From assembly GCA_030655215.1 (NCBI GenBank), contig JAURVZ010000086.1, positions 147,967 through 211,966 of the forward strand: a stretch of 64,000 bases of DNA, read 5' to 3'. This document shows, piece by piece, positions 33,615 through 42,046 of this stretch. A model generated the notes under the pieces. That model was not told the DNA's origin and made no database searches. It worked only from the letters and a program-made list of their open reading frames with translations. Origin of the DNA: Pseudolabrys sp. (GTDB lineage: Bacteria > Pseudomonadota > Alphaproteobacteria > Rhizobiales > Xanthobacteraceae). Positions within the stretch are counted from its first letter, which is position 1. Every line of letters begins with the position of its first letter. The position numbers were made by a program, and so were the translations under genes.

Positions 33615-34691
33615 ATGACCACCAATCGCGTTCACCGTGTCGCCGTCATTCCTGGTGACGGCATCGGCAAGGAAGTCATGCCGGAGGGCGTGCGCGTGCT
33701 CGAGGCGGCGGCCAAGAAGTTCGGCTTCAAGCTGGCCTTCGACGATTTCGATTTCGCCTCATGCGACTATTACGAGAAGCACGGCCGCATGATGCCGGAG
33801 GACTGGAAGGAGAAAATCGGCAAGCACGACGCCATTTTCTTCGGCGCCGTCGGCATGCCTGACAAAGTCCCGGACCACATTTCGCTGTGGGGTTCGCTGA
33901 TCCTGTTCCGCCGCGAGTTCGACCAGTACATCAACCTGCGGCCGGTGCGGCTGATGCCCGGCGTGCCGTGTCCGCTGGTCGGCCGCAAGCCCGGCGACAT
34001 CGATTTCTGGGTGGTGCGCGAAAACACCGAAGGCGAATACTCATCGATTGGCGGCAAGATGTTTCCCGGCACCGACCGCGAAGTCGTCTTGCAGGAAACG
34101 GTGATGAGCCGCATCGGCGTTGATCGCGTGCTTAAATTCGCGTTTGAATTGGCCAAGACGACGCCGAAGAAGCACCTGACCTCCGCGACCAAGTCGAACG
34201 GCATCTCGATCACCATGCCGTATTGGGACGAGCGCGTGAAGGAAATGGCCAAGAACTATCCGGATGTGAAGTGGAATCAGTTTCACATCGACATCCTGAC
34301 CGCGCACTTCGTCATGAACCCGGACAAGTTCAACGTCGTCGTCGCCTCCAATTTGTTCGGCGATATTCTGTCGGATCTCGGCCCAGCCTGCACCGGCACG
34401 ATCGGCATCGCGCCGTCCGGCAACATCAATCCGGAGCGCCATTTCCCGTCGGTGTTCGAGCCGGTGCATGGTTCGGCGCCGGATATTTACGGGCAGGGCA
34501 TTGCCAATCCGATTGGCCAGATCTGGTCCGGTGCGATGATGCTCGAACATCTCGGCGAACCGGAAGCCGCCAAGGCCATCGTCAAGGCGATCGAACTTGT
34601 GCTGTCGCAGGACAAGTTGCGTACGCGCGATTTGAAGGGCCCGGCCGATACGGTGACGTGCGGCAAGGCCGTCGCCGACGCGCTCGGCTGA
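33615..34691 (+). CDS. Tartrate dehydrogenase-like beta-decarboxylating dehydrogenase
   Basis: NAD-dependent dehydrogenase of 358 residues in the isocitrate/isopropylmalate family, closest in pattern to tartrate/D-malate dehydrogenases. Segments: RVAVIPGDGIGKEVMPEGVRVL, CDYYEKHGRMMPEDW, SLILFRREFDQYINLRPVRLMPGVP, VVRENTEGEYSSIGG (phosphate/substrate loop) and the metal-site region ASNLFGDILSDLGPACTGTIGIAPSGNINP. It would oxidise tartrate, D-malate or a related diacid and may decarboxylate it. Transcribed after a REP-like element, probably on its own. Confidence 0.87.
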   Translation: MTTNRVHRVAVIPGDGIGKEVMPEGVRVLEAAAKKFGFKLAFDDFDFASCDYYEKHGRMMPEDWKEKIGKHDAIFFGAVGMPDKVPDHISLWGSLILFRREFDQYINLRPVRLMPGVPCPLVGRKPGDIDFWVVRENTEGEYSSIGGKMFPGTDREVVLQETVMSRIGVDRVLKFAFELAKTTPKKHLTSATKSNGISITMPYWDERVKEMAKNYPDVKWNQFHIDILTAHFVMNPDKFNVVVASNLFGDILSDLGPACTGTIGIAPSGNINPERHFPSVFEPVHGSAPDIYGQGIANPIGQIWSGAMMLEHLGEPEAAKAIVKAIELVLSQDKLRTRDLKGPADTVTCGKAVADALG

Positions 34692-34700
34692 CGCGCCGCT

Positions 34701-37700
34701 CTACCAGTTCATCCGCAGGCCGCCGAGTGCGGCGACGCTGTTGCTGCGATCCGAGAATTCGCCGGTGACGTTGAGGTTCAATGCCGCGCGCTTGCTGAGC
34801 GCCAGTGAGCCGCCCATGTCGAGGCGCACGGCATCCGATGCGGCGCGGGCGCCGTCGACAGTGAAGGTCGGCCCGGGAATGTTGATAAACGACGCCTGGA
34901 TGCTGCGCTCCGGCTTGAATTCATGCACCCAGGACAGTCGCGCGTAAGGCGACAATGTCTGCCCGCCGGCAAGGGCGTAGCTGGCGTCGATCTGCGCGCC
35001 GAGGAACAGCGGCAGCGACGTCACCTTGTTGGCGTTGTAGCGCAGGCCGAGAACGCCCGGCGTGCCGCCGAGGGTGGTCGAGCTTTCCGTATAGGCGTTC
35101 TGCCACAGGGCCGACGGCTCCAGCGCGACGAAGGGCGTCACGGCGTAGCCGTTGAAACCGAACTTGCGGCCAAGTTCGATGCGGCCGCTGAGCTGGTCGC
35201 TGTCGAAGCGGCCTTTGGCGTTCTCCGTCGGACCGACGCCGGTAATGGTTCGGTCTGTTGTTGTCTCGCTGCGGGCATAATTCACGCTGGCGGCGAGGTA
35301 GGCTGTGCCCAGCCGCTGCGCCGCATAGGCGCCGATATGGCCGGCATTGATACGGCCGCTGGTCGACAGGCCGGAGACGGAGAAATTCGAGCCGCTGCCG
35401 CCGGCGGCAAGACCGAGCAGCAAGTCCGGCGTCAGCTGCCGGTCGACGCCGAAGCCGCCACCGAAGGTCGATGACGTCTGGTCGGCGGTGCCGGGCTGCC
35501 CGTCGATTGAACGCCGGCTGCCGAAGCCGGACGTCCAGGCGCGCCAGACCGGGGCGCTTTGCTGCGGCGTCATCGCCGCAAAAGCGTCGTAACCGGGCCT
35601 ATCGGCCAGTTTCTTCCGCGGCGCGCTAGCATAGCCGAGCGGTTCGCTGAAGCCGACGCCCATTCCACTGGATGTGCCATTGAGCCAGCTCATGCCCTGT
35701 TGAAACATGATGTTGCCGAACTGGCTGCCGGCGGCGAAGGCGCCGTCCTGCGCGGCGGCGGCGCCGGCGCCGGACAGTTGATCGAGCACGCTAAGCGACG
35801 TTGCTGACAGCATGTTGACGTAGAACTGCCCGACAGTACTCGTCGGATCGAGCGTCGACGAATAGCCAGGCTCCAGCGCGTTGCCGACGGCGCTCTGGTT
35901 CTTCGTCATGCCGGGGACGGAGCCAAAGGCGAGGCGCGTCAGCACGAGATCGACTTCACCGAACGTCGTGACACCATTGCCGGTGTAATCATAAAGGGCG
36001 GTCGCAGAGAAAAACGGCGATGTGCTCGTTACGGCGCCGAATTGACCGGACAGGCCGCCGGGCGTGCAGAAGCCGCTGCCGCAAATCTGGACCGGCGCGC
36101 CAAACGTCGTCGCCTGCGAATAAACGGTGGTGCCAGCATACAAGCCCGGTGTCACAACGGCCGATAAGGTGCCGCCGTTCAGCGTCACCGTCGGGGCAAC
36201 AAACCCGTCATTGAAAGTCGGCGAAACACGGACCGCGAATGTACCGTTCGGGCCGTTGATCAGTGTCCCTGCGACGAAAACCCCTGACGCCGTTGAAAAA
36301 CCAGCAGCATCGCCACCGACGATGTATCCATTGTTAATGAGCGTGTTATTGCCGCCGCTGAACCCGGCCAATGTCACTTGGCCTCTTATGTATCCGTTGT
36401 TTGTGACCGTGTTGTTCGAATCGCCGAAAATCGCGAAAGCGCCATTGGCAAAGATGTTGCCCGTATTTGTGAATGTGTTGGCGGTGTTGTCGTTGAACGC
36501 ATTGAACGAGACGCCGACCCCCGCTGCGTCGACATTGATCGTTCCGGCATTCGTCACCGCATTGCCGCCGCCGACCTGGATGCCGGCGCCGCTGCTGGCG
36601 AAAATGGTGCCGGTGTTGACGACGTTATAATTGAAGTTGGCGAAAATACCGGCACTGGAGCCGCCCAGCGCCGAGATCGTGCCGCTGTTGGTGATTGTCT
36701 GCTGGCCGCCGTCGCCGACGGCGTAGATGCCGGACGCGTCCACGCCGACGGAAATCACGTTAAAATTCGTTACCGAGCTATTGTCTGCGACCGAGATGCC
36801 GTAGGCGCTGCTGCCGGAGCCGGCCGTAATCGTTCCGTAGTTAAGCACTGTGTTATTACAACAAGCCTGGATGCCTGCCGAGTTGTCGCCAACACCAATT
36901 GTACCTGTGTTGGTAATGAAGTTGCTGTTGTTGGCGGAAATGCCGATGGCGGAATTTCCCGCTGTGATGTTGCCGCTGTTTATAATGCGGTGGTTGTCAG
37001 TCACGACGATGCCAATGCCCTGGTCGCCCGTGATGATACTGCCGCTGTTGTTGACGCTGTAGGTTCCAGCCGGAGGCAGGACGGCGTTGTCAGCGACGGC
37101 AATGCCGTATCCATCTTGACCCATCGTGATGATTCCGGAATTGACAACGACGCTGTCGAACATCGTGGCAATGCCGACGCTGCCGAGGCCGCCACCGATG
37201 GTGATGGAGCCTACGTTGGTGATGACATTGTTGTCGCCGCCGGTAATGCCGGCGCCGTTGGCGCCAGCCGTGATCACTCCACGGTTCACGACAACGTTGG
37301 TGTCGGCGACAAATACAGCCGCCGAACCGTCGCCGACATTTATGCGGCCATCATTCATGATGTTGTTGCCGCAACAGGCGATGATACCGAAAGCGCCATC
37401 GCCGACGATGATGTTGCCGGTGTTGTTGACGGTGCCGCCGTTGTTGACGTCGACGCCGACGCCGCCGTCGCCGTTGATCACGTTGCCGGCGTTGTTGACG
37501 GCGGCGCCGTCGTTGAGGAACACGGCGGCCGGGTTCGGCGTGCCCGAAACGTCGACCGTCGCGCCCGACTGGATATTGACGGTTACACCGTCTTCAGCAC
37601 CGGTACCGACCGGCGTCGTCTGCGGACCGCCGCTCGACGTGCAGGTCACGGTATTACCACTGGTGGTACAATCGGCGGCGGCCGGCACAGCGGCCAGCGA

Positions 37701-37745
37701 CAGCATCAAACCGGCGAACACAGCCACGCCCAAGCGTCGTTGCAT
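34701..37745 (-). CDS. Type V autotransporter with repetitive beta-helix passenger
   Basis: Outer-membrane autotransporter of 1,014 residues. ATG 37745 begins a signal peptide of about 25 residues (LGVAVFAGLMLSLAAVPAAA). The passenger (about 40-520) consists of some twenty imperfect repeats of 20-25 residues with the pattern N-x-G-x-I-x-x-G-x(4)-G-I, such as INSGNITAGNSAIGISANN, predicting a long right-handed beta-helix. Two repeats contain adjacent cysteines (ACCGN near residue 125, ACCNN near 294), which is uncommon in passengers. A linker leads to the C-terminal autotransporter barrel (about 735-1014, from PVWRAWTSGFGSRR to the terminal aromatic AALGGLRMNW). Probable surface adhesin or matrix protein; function not known. 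Confidence 0.9.
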   Translation of the reverse strand: MQRRLGVAVFAGLMLSLAAVPAAADCTTSGNTVTCTSSGGPQTTPVGTGAEDGVTVNIQSGATVDVSGTPNPAAVFLNDGAAVNNAGNVINGDGGVGVDVNNGGTVNNTGNIIVGDGAFGIIACCGNNIMNDGRINVGDGSAAVFVADTNVVVNRGVITAGANGAGITGGDNNVITNVGSITIGGGLGSVGIATMFDSVVVNSGIITMGQDGYGIAVADNAVLPPAGTYSVNNSGSIITGDQGIGIVVTDNHRIINSGNITAGNSAIGISANNSNFITNTGTIGVGDNSAGIQACCNNTVLNYGTITAGSGSSAYGISVADNSSVTNFNVISVGVDASGIYAVGDGGQQTITNSGTISALGGSSAGIFANFNYNVVNTGTIFASSGAGIQVGGGNAVTNAGTINVDAAGVGVSFNAFNDNTANTFTNTGNIFANGAFAIFGDSNNTVTNNGYIRGQVTLAGFSGGNNTLINNGYIVGGDAAGFSTASGVFVAGTLINGPNGTFAVRVSPTFNDGFVAPTVTLNGGTLSAVVTPGLYAGTTVYSQATTFGAPVQICGSGFCTPGGLSGQFGAVTSTSPFFSATALYDYTGNGVTTFGEVDLVLTRLAFGSVPGMTKNQSAVGNALEPGYSSTLDPTSTVGQFYVNMLSATSLSVLDQLSGAGAAAAQDGAFAAGSQFGNIMFQQGMSWLNGTSSGMGVGFSEPLGYASAPRKKLADRPGYDAFAAMTPQQSAPVWRAWTSGFGSRRSIDGQPGTADQTSSTFGGGFGVDRQLTPDLLLGLAAGGSGSNFSVSGLSTSGRINAGHIGAYAAQRLGTAYLAASVNYARSETTTDRTITGVGPTENAKGRFDSDQLSGRIELGRKFGFNGYAVTPFVALEPSALWQNAYTESSTTLGGTPGVLGLRYNANKVTSLPLFLGAQIDASYALAGGQTLSPYARLSWVHEFKPERSIQASFINIPGPTFTVDGARAASDAVRLDMGGSLALSKRAALNLNVTGEFSDRSNSVAALGGLRMNW

Positions 37746-37864
37746 AACCCTAACCCAGCCCTTGCCGCGCGCAGCGGCCCCGGGGAACTCTAGCACAACC
37801 CTGCCGGGCGGTGCGAATCGGCTGTGGATCGTCTATTGGCTCGGTCCCGTCCTTGGAAAAACCG

Positions 37865-38737
37865 ATGTCCGTTCAACGCGCTACGCTATTCGGCTTTGCC
37901 GCGATCCTGATGTGGTCGCTGCTGGCGCTGCTGACCGTGGCCTCCGGCCAGGTGCCGCCATTCCAGCTGGCGGCGCTAACCTTCGCCGTGGGAGGCTCGA
38001 TCGGTGCAGTGTGGGTCTGGCGGGCCAAAGCCTGGGGCGCGCTGCGCCAGCCACCGCAGGTCTGGCTGCTCGGCGTCAGCGGCCTGTTCGGCTATCACGC
38101 GCTGTATTTCGTCGCGCTGCGGCTGGCGCCGCCAGCGGAAGCCGGACTGCTCAATTATTTCTGGCCGCTCTTGATCGTGCTGTTTTCCGGCCTGCTGCCG
38201 GGCGAACACCTGCGGTGGTATTCAATCGCCGGCGCGCTGCTCGGCCTGATCGGAACGGTGATCCTGTTTCTCGGCAAGGGCATCGCCCCGGCGCTGGATT
38301 ATGTAGTCGGTTACAGCGCGGCATTTTGCGCCGCCTTTGTCTGGGCCGGTTACTCGGTGCTGTCGCGGCGCTTTGTCGGCGTGCCGACCGCGGCGGTGGC
38401 CGGCTTCTGCCTCGCCACGGCGCTGCTGGCGGCTTTGTGTCATGTCACCTTCGAGACGACGGTCTGGCCGCAAACGGCAGGCCAATGGCTGGCGGTCGGG
38501 GGTCTCGGCATCGGTCCGGTCGGCATCGCGTTTTATGTCTGGGACATTGGCGTCAAGCGCGGCGACATAAGGCTGCTCGGCGTTGCCTCATATGCAGCGC
38601 CGATCTTGTCGACGTTCTTTCTGGTGCTGGCCGGTTATGCCGAGGCGAGCGTGACGCTCTGGTTCGCGGCTTTGTTGATTGCCGGTGGTGGATTGCTTGC
38701 TGCCAAGGATATGCTCGGCAAGCAGACGCCGCCTTAG
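37865..38737 (+). CDS. DMT-superfamily permease (YddG-like exporter)
   Basis: Inner-membrane permease of 290 residues with ten predicted transmembrane helices in two EamA repeats. ATG 37865 gives MSVQRATLFGFAAILMWSLL. LFGYHALYFVALRLAPPAEAGLLNYFWPLLIVLFS is characteristic of the aromatic amino-acid exporter YddG branch. The second repeat contains WAGYSVLSRRFVGVP and GPVGIAFYVWDIGVKRGDI. It likely exports aromatic amino acids or other small amphipathic metabolites; substrate not proved. Its stop overlaps the convergent cupin gene by four bases. Confidence 0.85.
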   Translation: MSVQRATLFGFAAILMWSLLALLTVASGQVPPFQLAALTFAVGGSIGAVWVWRAKAWGALRQPPQVWLLGVSGLFGYHALYFVALRLAPPAEAGLLNYFWPLLIVLFSGLLPGEHLRWYSIAGALLGLIGTVILFLGKGIAPALDYVVGYSAAFCAAFVWAGYSVLSRRFVGVPTAAVAGFCLATALLAALCHVTFETTVWPQTAGQWLAVGGLGIGPVGIAFYVWDIGVKRGDIRLLGVASYAAPILSTFFLVLAGYAEASVTLWFAALLIAGGGLLAAKDMLGKQTPP

Positions 38738-39150
38738 GGCGTCCAATCTTTCGGTGCCAACTCAAAGCCGTCGAAAGAAAATCCTGGCGCCACGGTGCAG
38801 CCGACGAGTGTCCAATCGCCGGTCGATTGCGCCGCTTGCCAGGCGCGCGCCGGTACGGTGACTTGCGGGACTTCATCGGCGTGGATGTCGGCGCCGAGCT
38901 TGAAGATGGCTTCCTTGGCTCCGTCGACGATCTTCAGCTCAAGCGGCGCGCCGGAATGATAGTGCCAGATCTCGACGGCATCGACGCGGTGCCAGTGCGA
39001 ACGCTCGCCGCGCGCCAGCAGAAACAGAATCGCAGTTGACGCCGCGCGGCCATTGACGGTGTGCGTATCGCGAAAGGTCTCGCGATAATGCCCGCCCTCC
39101 GGATGCGGCTTGAGGTCGAGCTTCTTGATGATGTCGGCGGCGCTGCTCAT
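38734..39150 (-). CDS. Cupin-family protein (DUF985)
   Basis: Cupin of 138 residues of the DUF985 type, with the conserved LKPHPEGGHYRETFRD at residues 12-27, SHWHRVDAVEIWHYHSGAPLEL (metal-ligand His/Glu candidates) and VAPGFSFDGFELA near the C-terminus. Its biochemical role is unsettled; it has a germin-like barrel fold. The ATG shares one base with the stop of the glyoxalase II-like gene (TGATG), so it is translationally coupled to that gene. Confidence 0.88.
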   Translation of the reverse strand: MSSAADIIKKLDLKPHPEGGHYRETFRDTHTVNGRAASTAILFLLARGERSHWHRVDAVEIWHYHSGAPLELKIVDGAKEAIFKLGADIHADEVPQVTVPARAWQAAQSTGDWTLVGCTVAPGFSFDGFELAPKDWTP

Positions 39151-39917
39151 CAGAACTTGTTCTTGCGCTCGCGCAATTCGGCGAACACTTCATTGGCCGG
39201 TTTGCCGGCCATGCCGAGATTGGCGGCAATCGAGGCTTCAGCAGCGCGCAGGAACGGATTGACCTTCTTCTCTTCGCCGATCGTGGTCGGGATGGTCGGT
39301 TGACCGCCCGCAAGTTGCTTGGCCGCTTCCGAGGCGCGCGCCAGCAACGCCGCATTGCCCTTGTCGACGCTCAGCGCGAACTTGATGTTGGAAGCGGTGT
39401 ACTCATGGCCGCAGAACACTTTCGTCTCATCCGGCAGATCGTTCATCTTCTGCATCGACGACCACATCTGGTCCATCGTGCCTTCGATGACGCGGCCACA
39501 GCCAACCGAGAACAAATTGTCAGCGGCGAACAAAAGATTGTCGGCGTGAAACCAATAGACGATATGGCCGAGCGTATGGCCGGGCGTCTCGATGACATTG
39601 CCGATCAACGTGCCGACCTTGACCTTGTCGCCTTCCTTCACGGTGGCATCGACACCCGGAATTTTGTCGGCTTCAGCAGCCGGTGCGGTGACGCGGCATT
39701 TCCATTTCGCTTTCAGCGCCATGATGCCGTCAGTGTGGTCGGCATGATGATGCGTGACCAGAATGTCGGTGAGCTTCCAGCCTGTTTGCTGCAGCGCCAG
39801 TTCGATGGGCGCGGCTTCCGGCGCATCGATGGCGGCGGTGGCGCCGGTTTTCGGATCATGCAGCAGCACGCCGAAATTGTCGGAGCGGCACATGAACAGG
39901 CGGGTCTGGGCGGACAT
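39150..39917 (-). CDS. gloB: Hydroxyacylglutathione hydrolase (glyoxalase II)
   Basis: Metallo-beta-lactamase-fold hydrolase of 255 residues cleaving S-D-lactoylglutathione in methylglyoxal detoxification. ATG 39917 gives MSAQTRLFMCRSDNFGVLLH. Metal-binding THHHADHTDG at 55-64, TPGHTLGHIVYWF near 112, the second-metal Asp in FAADNLFSVGCGR and CGHEYTASNIKFAL are all present. The C-terminal HAGH domain ends ...NEVFAELRERKNKF. Divergent from the methyltransferase gene, an arrangement frequent in alphaproteobacteria. Confidence 0.93.
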   Translation of the reverse strand: MSAQTRLFMCRSDNFGVLLHDPKTGATAAIDAPEAAPIELALQQTGWKLTDILVTHHHADHTDGIMALKAKWKCRVTAPAAEADKIPGVDATVKEGDKVKVGTLIGNVIETPGHTLGHIVYWFHADNLLFAADNLFSVGCGRVIEGTMDQMWSSMQKMNDLPDETKVFCGHEYTASNIKFALSVDKGNAALLARASEAAKQLAGGQPTIPTTIGEEKKVNPFLRAAEASIAANLGMAGKPANEVFAELRERKNKF

Positions 39918-40011
39918 GGAAAGTCTCCTCAACGAAATCTTTAACTGAACACTGAAAATGTGTCGCATATCGGCGGCACACAAGACCCTCATTTCGTGTT
40001 AGTTTGCCGTT

Positions 40012-40743
40012 ATGTCAATCGATGTCGTCGATCTGCGTAATTTTTACGGCCAGCAATTGGGCAAGGTGGCGCGCCGTTTCGTCAATCGCGGCATACGCTC
40101 ACTGTGGCGCGAGGCCGAAGGCCAGCGCGTGCTCGGCATCGGCTATACGACGCCCTATCTCGGCCTGTTCCGCGAGGACTCCGAGCGCTGCCTGGCCTTC
40201 ATGCCGGCCGGGCAGGGCGTGCTGAAATGGCCAACGGGGCGGCCGGCTTTGGCGGCGCTGGTCGATGAGAATGAATTGCCGCTGACCGATGGCGCGGTCG
40301 ATCGCGTTTTGCTGGTGCATGCGCTGGAGATGACGCACGACCCGGCGGCGCTGTTGCGTGAAGTGTGGCGCGTGCTGGCGCCGGGGGGAAGACTTCTGGC
40401 GGTAGTGCCGAACCGGCGCGGTGTGTGGGCGCGGACCGATACAACGCCCTTCGGTCATGGCCGGCCTTATTCGCGCAGCCAGATCAACCAGCTTTTGCGC
40501 GAGACCTGGTTCACGCCGAGCGGCTGGAGCGAAGCACTCTATGTGCCGCCGGTGCCGCGCAACTGGTTCTTGCGCTCGGCGGTGGCATGGGAGCGCACCG
40601 GCGCCACCCTGTCGGCGCCGTTCGCCGGCGTGCATATTGTTGACGCGACCAAGCAGGTCTATCGCGCCGTTCCGACACGTCGCGTCAAGCGCAGCCTGGT
40701 GCCAGCGCTTGAGCCGGTGCTGGCGCCATCAGCGAGGACGTGA
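40012..40743 (+). CDS. SAM-dependent methyltransferase (class I, Methyltransf_11-like)
   Basis: Methyltransferase of 243 residues. Motif I region is QRVLGIGYTTPYLGLF (residues 38-53). The acidic and post motifs are replaced by LAFMPAGQGVLKWP; motif region IV is DRVLLVHALEMTHDPAALLREVWRVLAPGGRLLAVVPNR near residue 96. The later GHGRPYSRSQINQLLRETWF is typical of a conserved alphaproteobacterial family located next to gloB. The substrate is unknown. Followed by a REP-like repeat. Confidence 0.85.
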   Translation: MSIDVVDLRNFYGQQLGKVARRFVNRGIRSLWREAEGQRVLGIGYTTPYLGLFREDSERCLAFMPAGQGVLKWPTGRPALAALVDENELPLTDGAVDRVLLVHALEMTHDPAALLREVWRVLAPGGRLLAVVPNRRGVWARTDTTPFGHGRPYSRSQINQLLRETWFTPSGWSEALYVPPVPRNWFLRSAVAWERTGATLSAPFAGVHIVDATKQVYRAVPTRRVKRSLVPALEPVLAPSART

Positions 40744-40751
40744 ATGCAGCT

Positions 40752-40850
40752 GTCATTCCGGGACGCGCTGAAAGCGCGAACCCGGAATCCAGAGACATCT
40801 TCATTGCAGTTGGATTCCGGGTCCAGCGCTGCGCGCTGTCCCGGAATGAC
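40752..40850. repeat. Two-hairpin inverted repeat (REP-like) between methyltransferase and DUF4167 genes
   Basis: Outer arms GTCATTCCGGGAC (40752-40764) and GTCCCGGAATGAC (40838-40850) are perfect; inner arms CCCGGAATCCA (40781-40791) and TGGATTCCGGG (40811-40821) are also perfect. It lies between convergent genes and ends three bases before the DUF4167 stop codon. Confidence 0.85.
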
Positions 40851-40852
40851 AA

Positions 40853-41734
40853 TCATTCCGGCTGACGCGGCGGTTCGTCGCCGCCCGCCGGGGCCGGAGC
40901 CGGCGCTGCGCCTGCTTCAACATTGCCGTTAAAGTCCGGACGGAAGTTGCTGCCGCTGCGATGACGCCTGCGGCGGCGGCCGAAACGATCCGGACGATCG
41001 CCTTGCTCACCACCATTTTGTCCGTTGGCTTCGCCTTCGCCGGCGATAACCGGCTGCGGCTGCTGGCCGCCACCGGTGATGAAGGCGGGCAGGCCGGTCA
41101 CTTCCGGCTGGACGTTGTTGTTCTGGTTATTGTTGTGCTGCGGGCGCGGCTGATGATCCTGCCGCGGCTGGTTGTTGTTGTGCTGATGTTGCGGCCGGTT
41201 GTGCTGCGGCTGATCGCGCGGCGGGAAGGGCTGCGCATCACGCGGCAGATAAGGCTGCTGCTGGTTCTGCGGCGGCTGCGGCTGTTGTTGCGGCTGCTGC
41301 TGGTTGAAGTTCTGTTCGCCCGGCTGCGCGACGAAGGGCTGGCCATCATCATCGCCATCATCATAGTTGTCGTCGGCGGCGCCGGTCGGCGCGCCCGGCG
41401 TCGGCGCCGGATTGTTGTAATATGGGTTCTGCTGGCGGAACTGTTCCTGCGCCGTGGCAATGAGCCGGAAGTAATGTTCGGCGTGCTGGAAGTAGTTCTC
41501 GGCCGCGACCGGATCGCTCGAGGTCTGCGCATCGCGAGCCAGCTGCATGTACTTCTCGGCGATGTGCGAGGCGGTGCCGCGAATTTTGACGTCCGGTCCG
41601 TTCGACTCGTAGACGCGAGTCAGCGGGTTCTGGCTCTTGCGGTGGTTATTGTTGTTATTGTTGTTGTTATGGCCGCCACCACCACCGCCGCCGCCACCGC
41701 TGCGACCCCGCATACGCTTCTGACCGTTTCTCAT
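40853..41734 (-). CDS. DUF4167-domain protein with low-complexity Gln/Asn-rich tail
   Basis: Protein of 293 residues. ATG 41734, preceded by AGGGA, gives MRNGQKRMRGRSGG, then runs of Gly and Asn (residues about 13-32). The DUF4167 core follows at about 35-100 (NPLTRVYESNGPDVKIRGTA, SHIAEKYMQLARDAQTSSD, AENYFQHAEHYFRLIATAQ). The rest is disordered, rich in Gln, Asn, Pro and His. The basic Gly/Arg-rich ends suggest nucleic-acid or ribosome association, but the function is unknown. Coding trinucleotide tracts at 41640-41700 are prone to slippage. Downstream of prmC on the same strand, as in related genomes. Confidence 0.88.
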   Translation of the reverse strand: MRNGQKRMRGRSGGGGGGGGGHNNNNNNNNHRKSQNPLTRVYESNGPDVKIRGTASHIAEKYMQLARDAQTSSDPVAAENYFQHAEHYFRLIATAQEQFRQQNPYYNNPAPTPGAPTGAADDNYDDGDDDGQPFVAQPGEQNFNQQQPQQQPQPPQNQQQPYLPRDAQPFPPRDQPQHNRPQHQHNNNQPRQDHQPRPQHNNNQNNNVQPEVTGLPAFITGGGQQPQPVIAGEGEANGQNGGEQGDRPDRFGRRRRRHRSGSNFRPDFNGNVEAGAAPAPAPAGGDEPPRQPE

Positions 41735-42046
41735 GATGTCCCTGTTATTCGCCAACTTGCTTCGCTCTCCGCGATCAGGCCTCTTTGGACCTGCCGCTTG
41801 CTCTACTAGACCGGGAAGACACGTCCCGTGGCGTCCTTAAGATCGGCAATATGCGTGTCGTCGCGCGGGGCGCCCTGAAAGGCTGCCCGCGCCAATGTCG
41901 TAAAATTTGTGCGCCGGTTATTCGCGATGCTTACAGCAACCCCAATGCCGTCCTGGCGATCGACTTTGCGGTGCTGCCTCGCAGAGCCATATGCTCCGGG
42001 CTTCGTGGCCATGCATCCGTCACGGGTCGATTCCGTTGCCAAGAGG
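41735..42046. other. Gap of about 310 bases between prmC and the DUF4167 gene
   Basis: I see no convincing gene here. An 88-codon minus-strand frame crossing into prmC has no recognisable product. The stretch probably carries the DUF4167 promoter and leader; its last bases before the gene hold the AGGGA ribosome-binding site. No clear terminator or repeat. Confidence 0.5.

Noticed and set aside
36378..39039. Long plus-strand open frames (471 and 637 codons) opposite and beyond the autotransporter gene
   Set aside because: They are antisense to a clear signal-peptide/beta-helix/barrel protein and translate to low-complexity sequence without domains; the second then runs out of frame through the DMT permease gene. 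They arise from the repetitive GC-rich coding pattern.
41640..41700. Short tandem repeats resembling a CRISPR or satellite
   Set aside because: They are trinucleotide runs encoding poly-Asn and poly-Gly inside the DUF4167 protein; there is no repeat-spacer structure.
40961..41809. Plus-strand hydrophobic frame of 282 codons opposite the DUF4167 gene
   Set aside because: The apparent membrane segments come from reading Asn/Gln/His-rich codons on the reverse strand; the minus strand has the conserved DUF4167 core.
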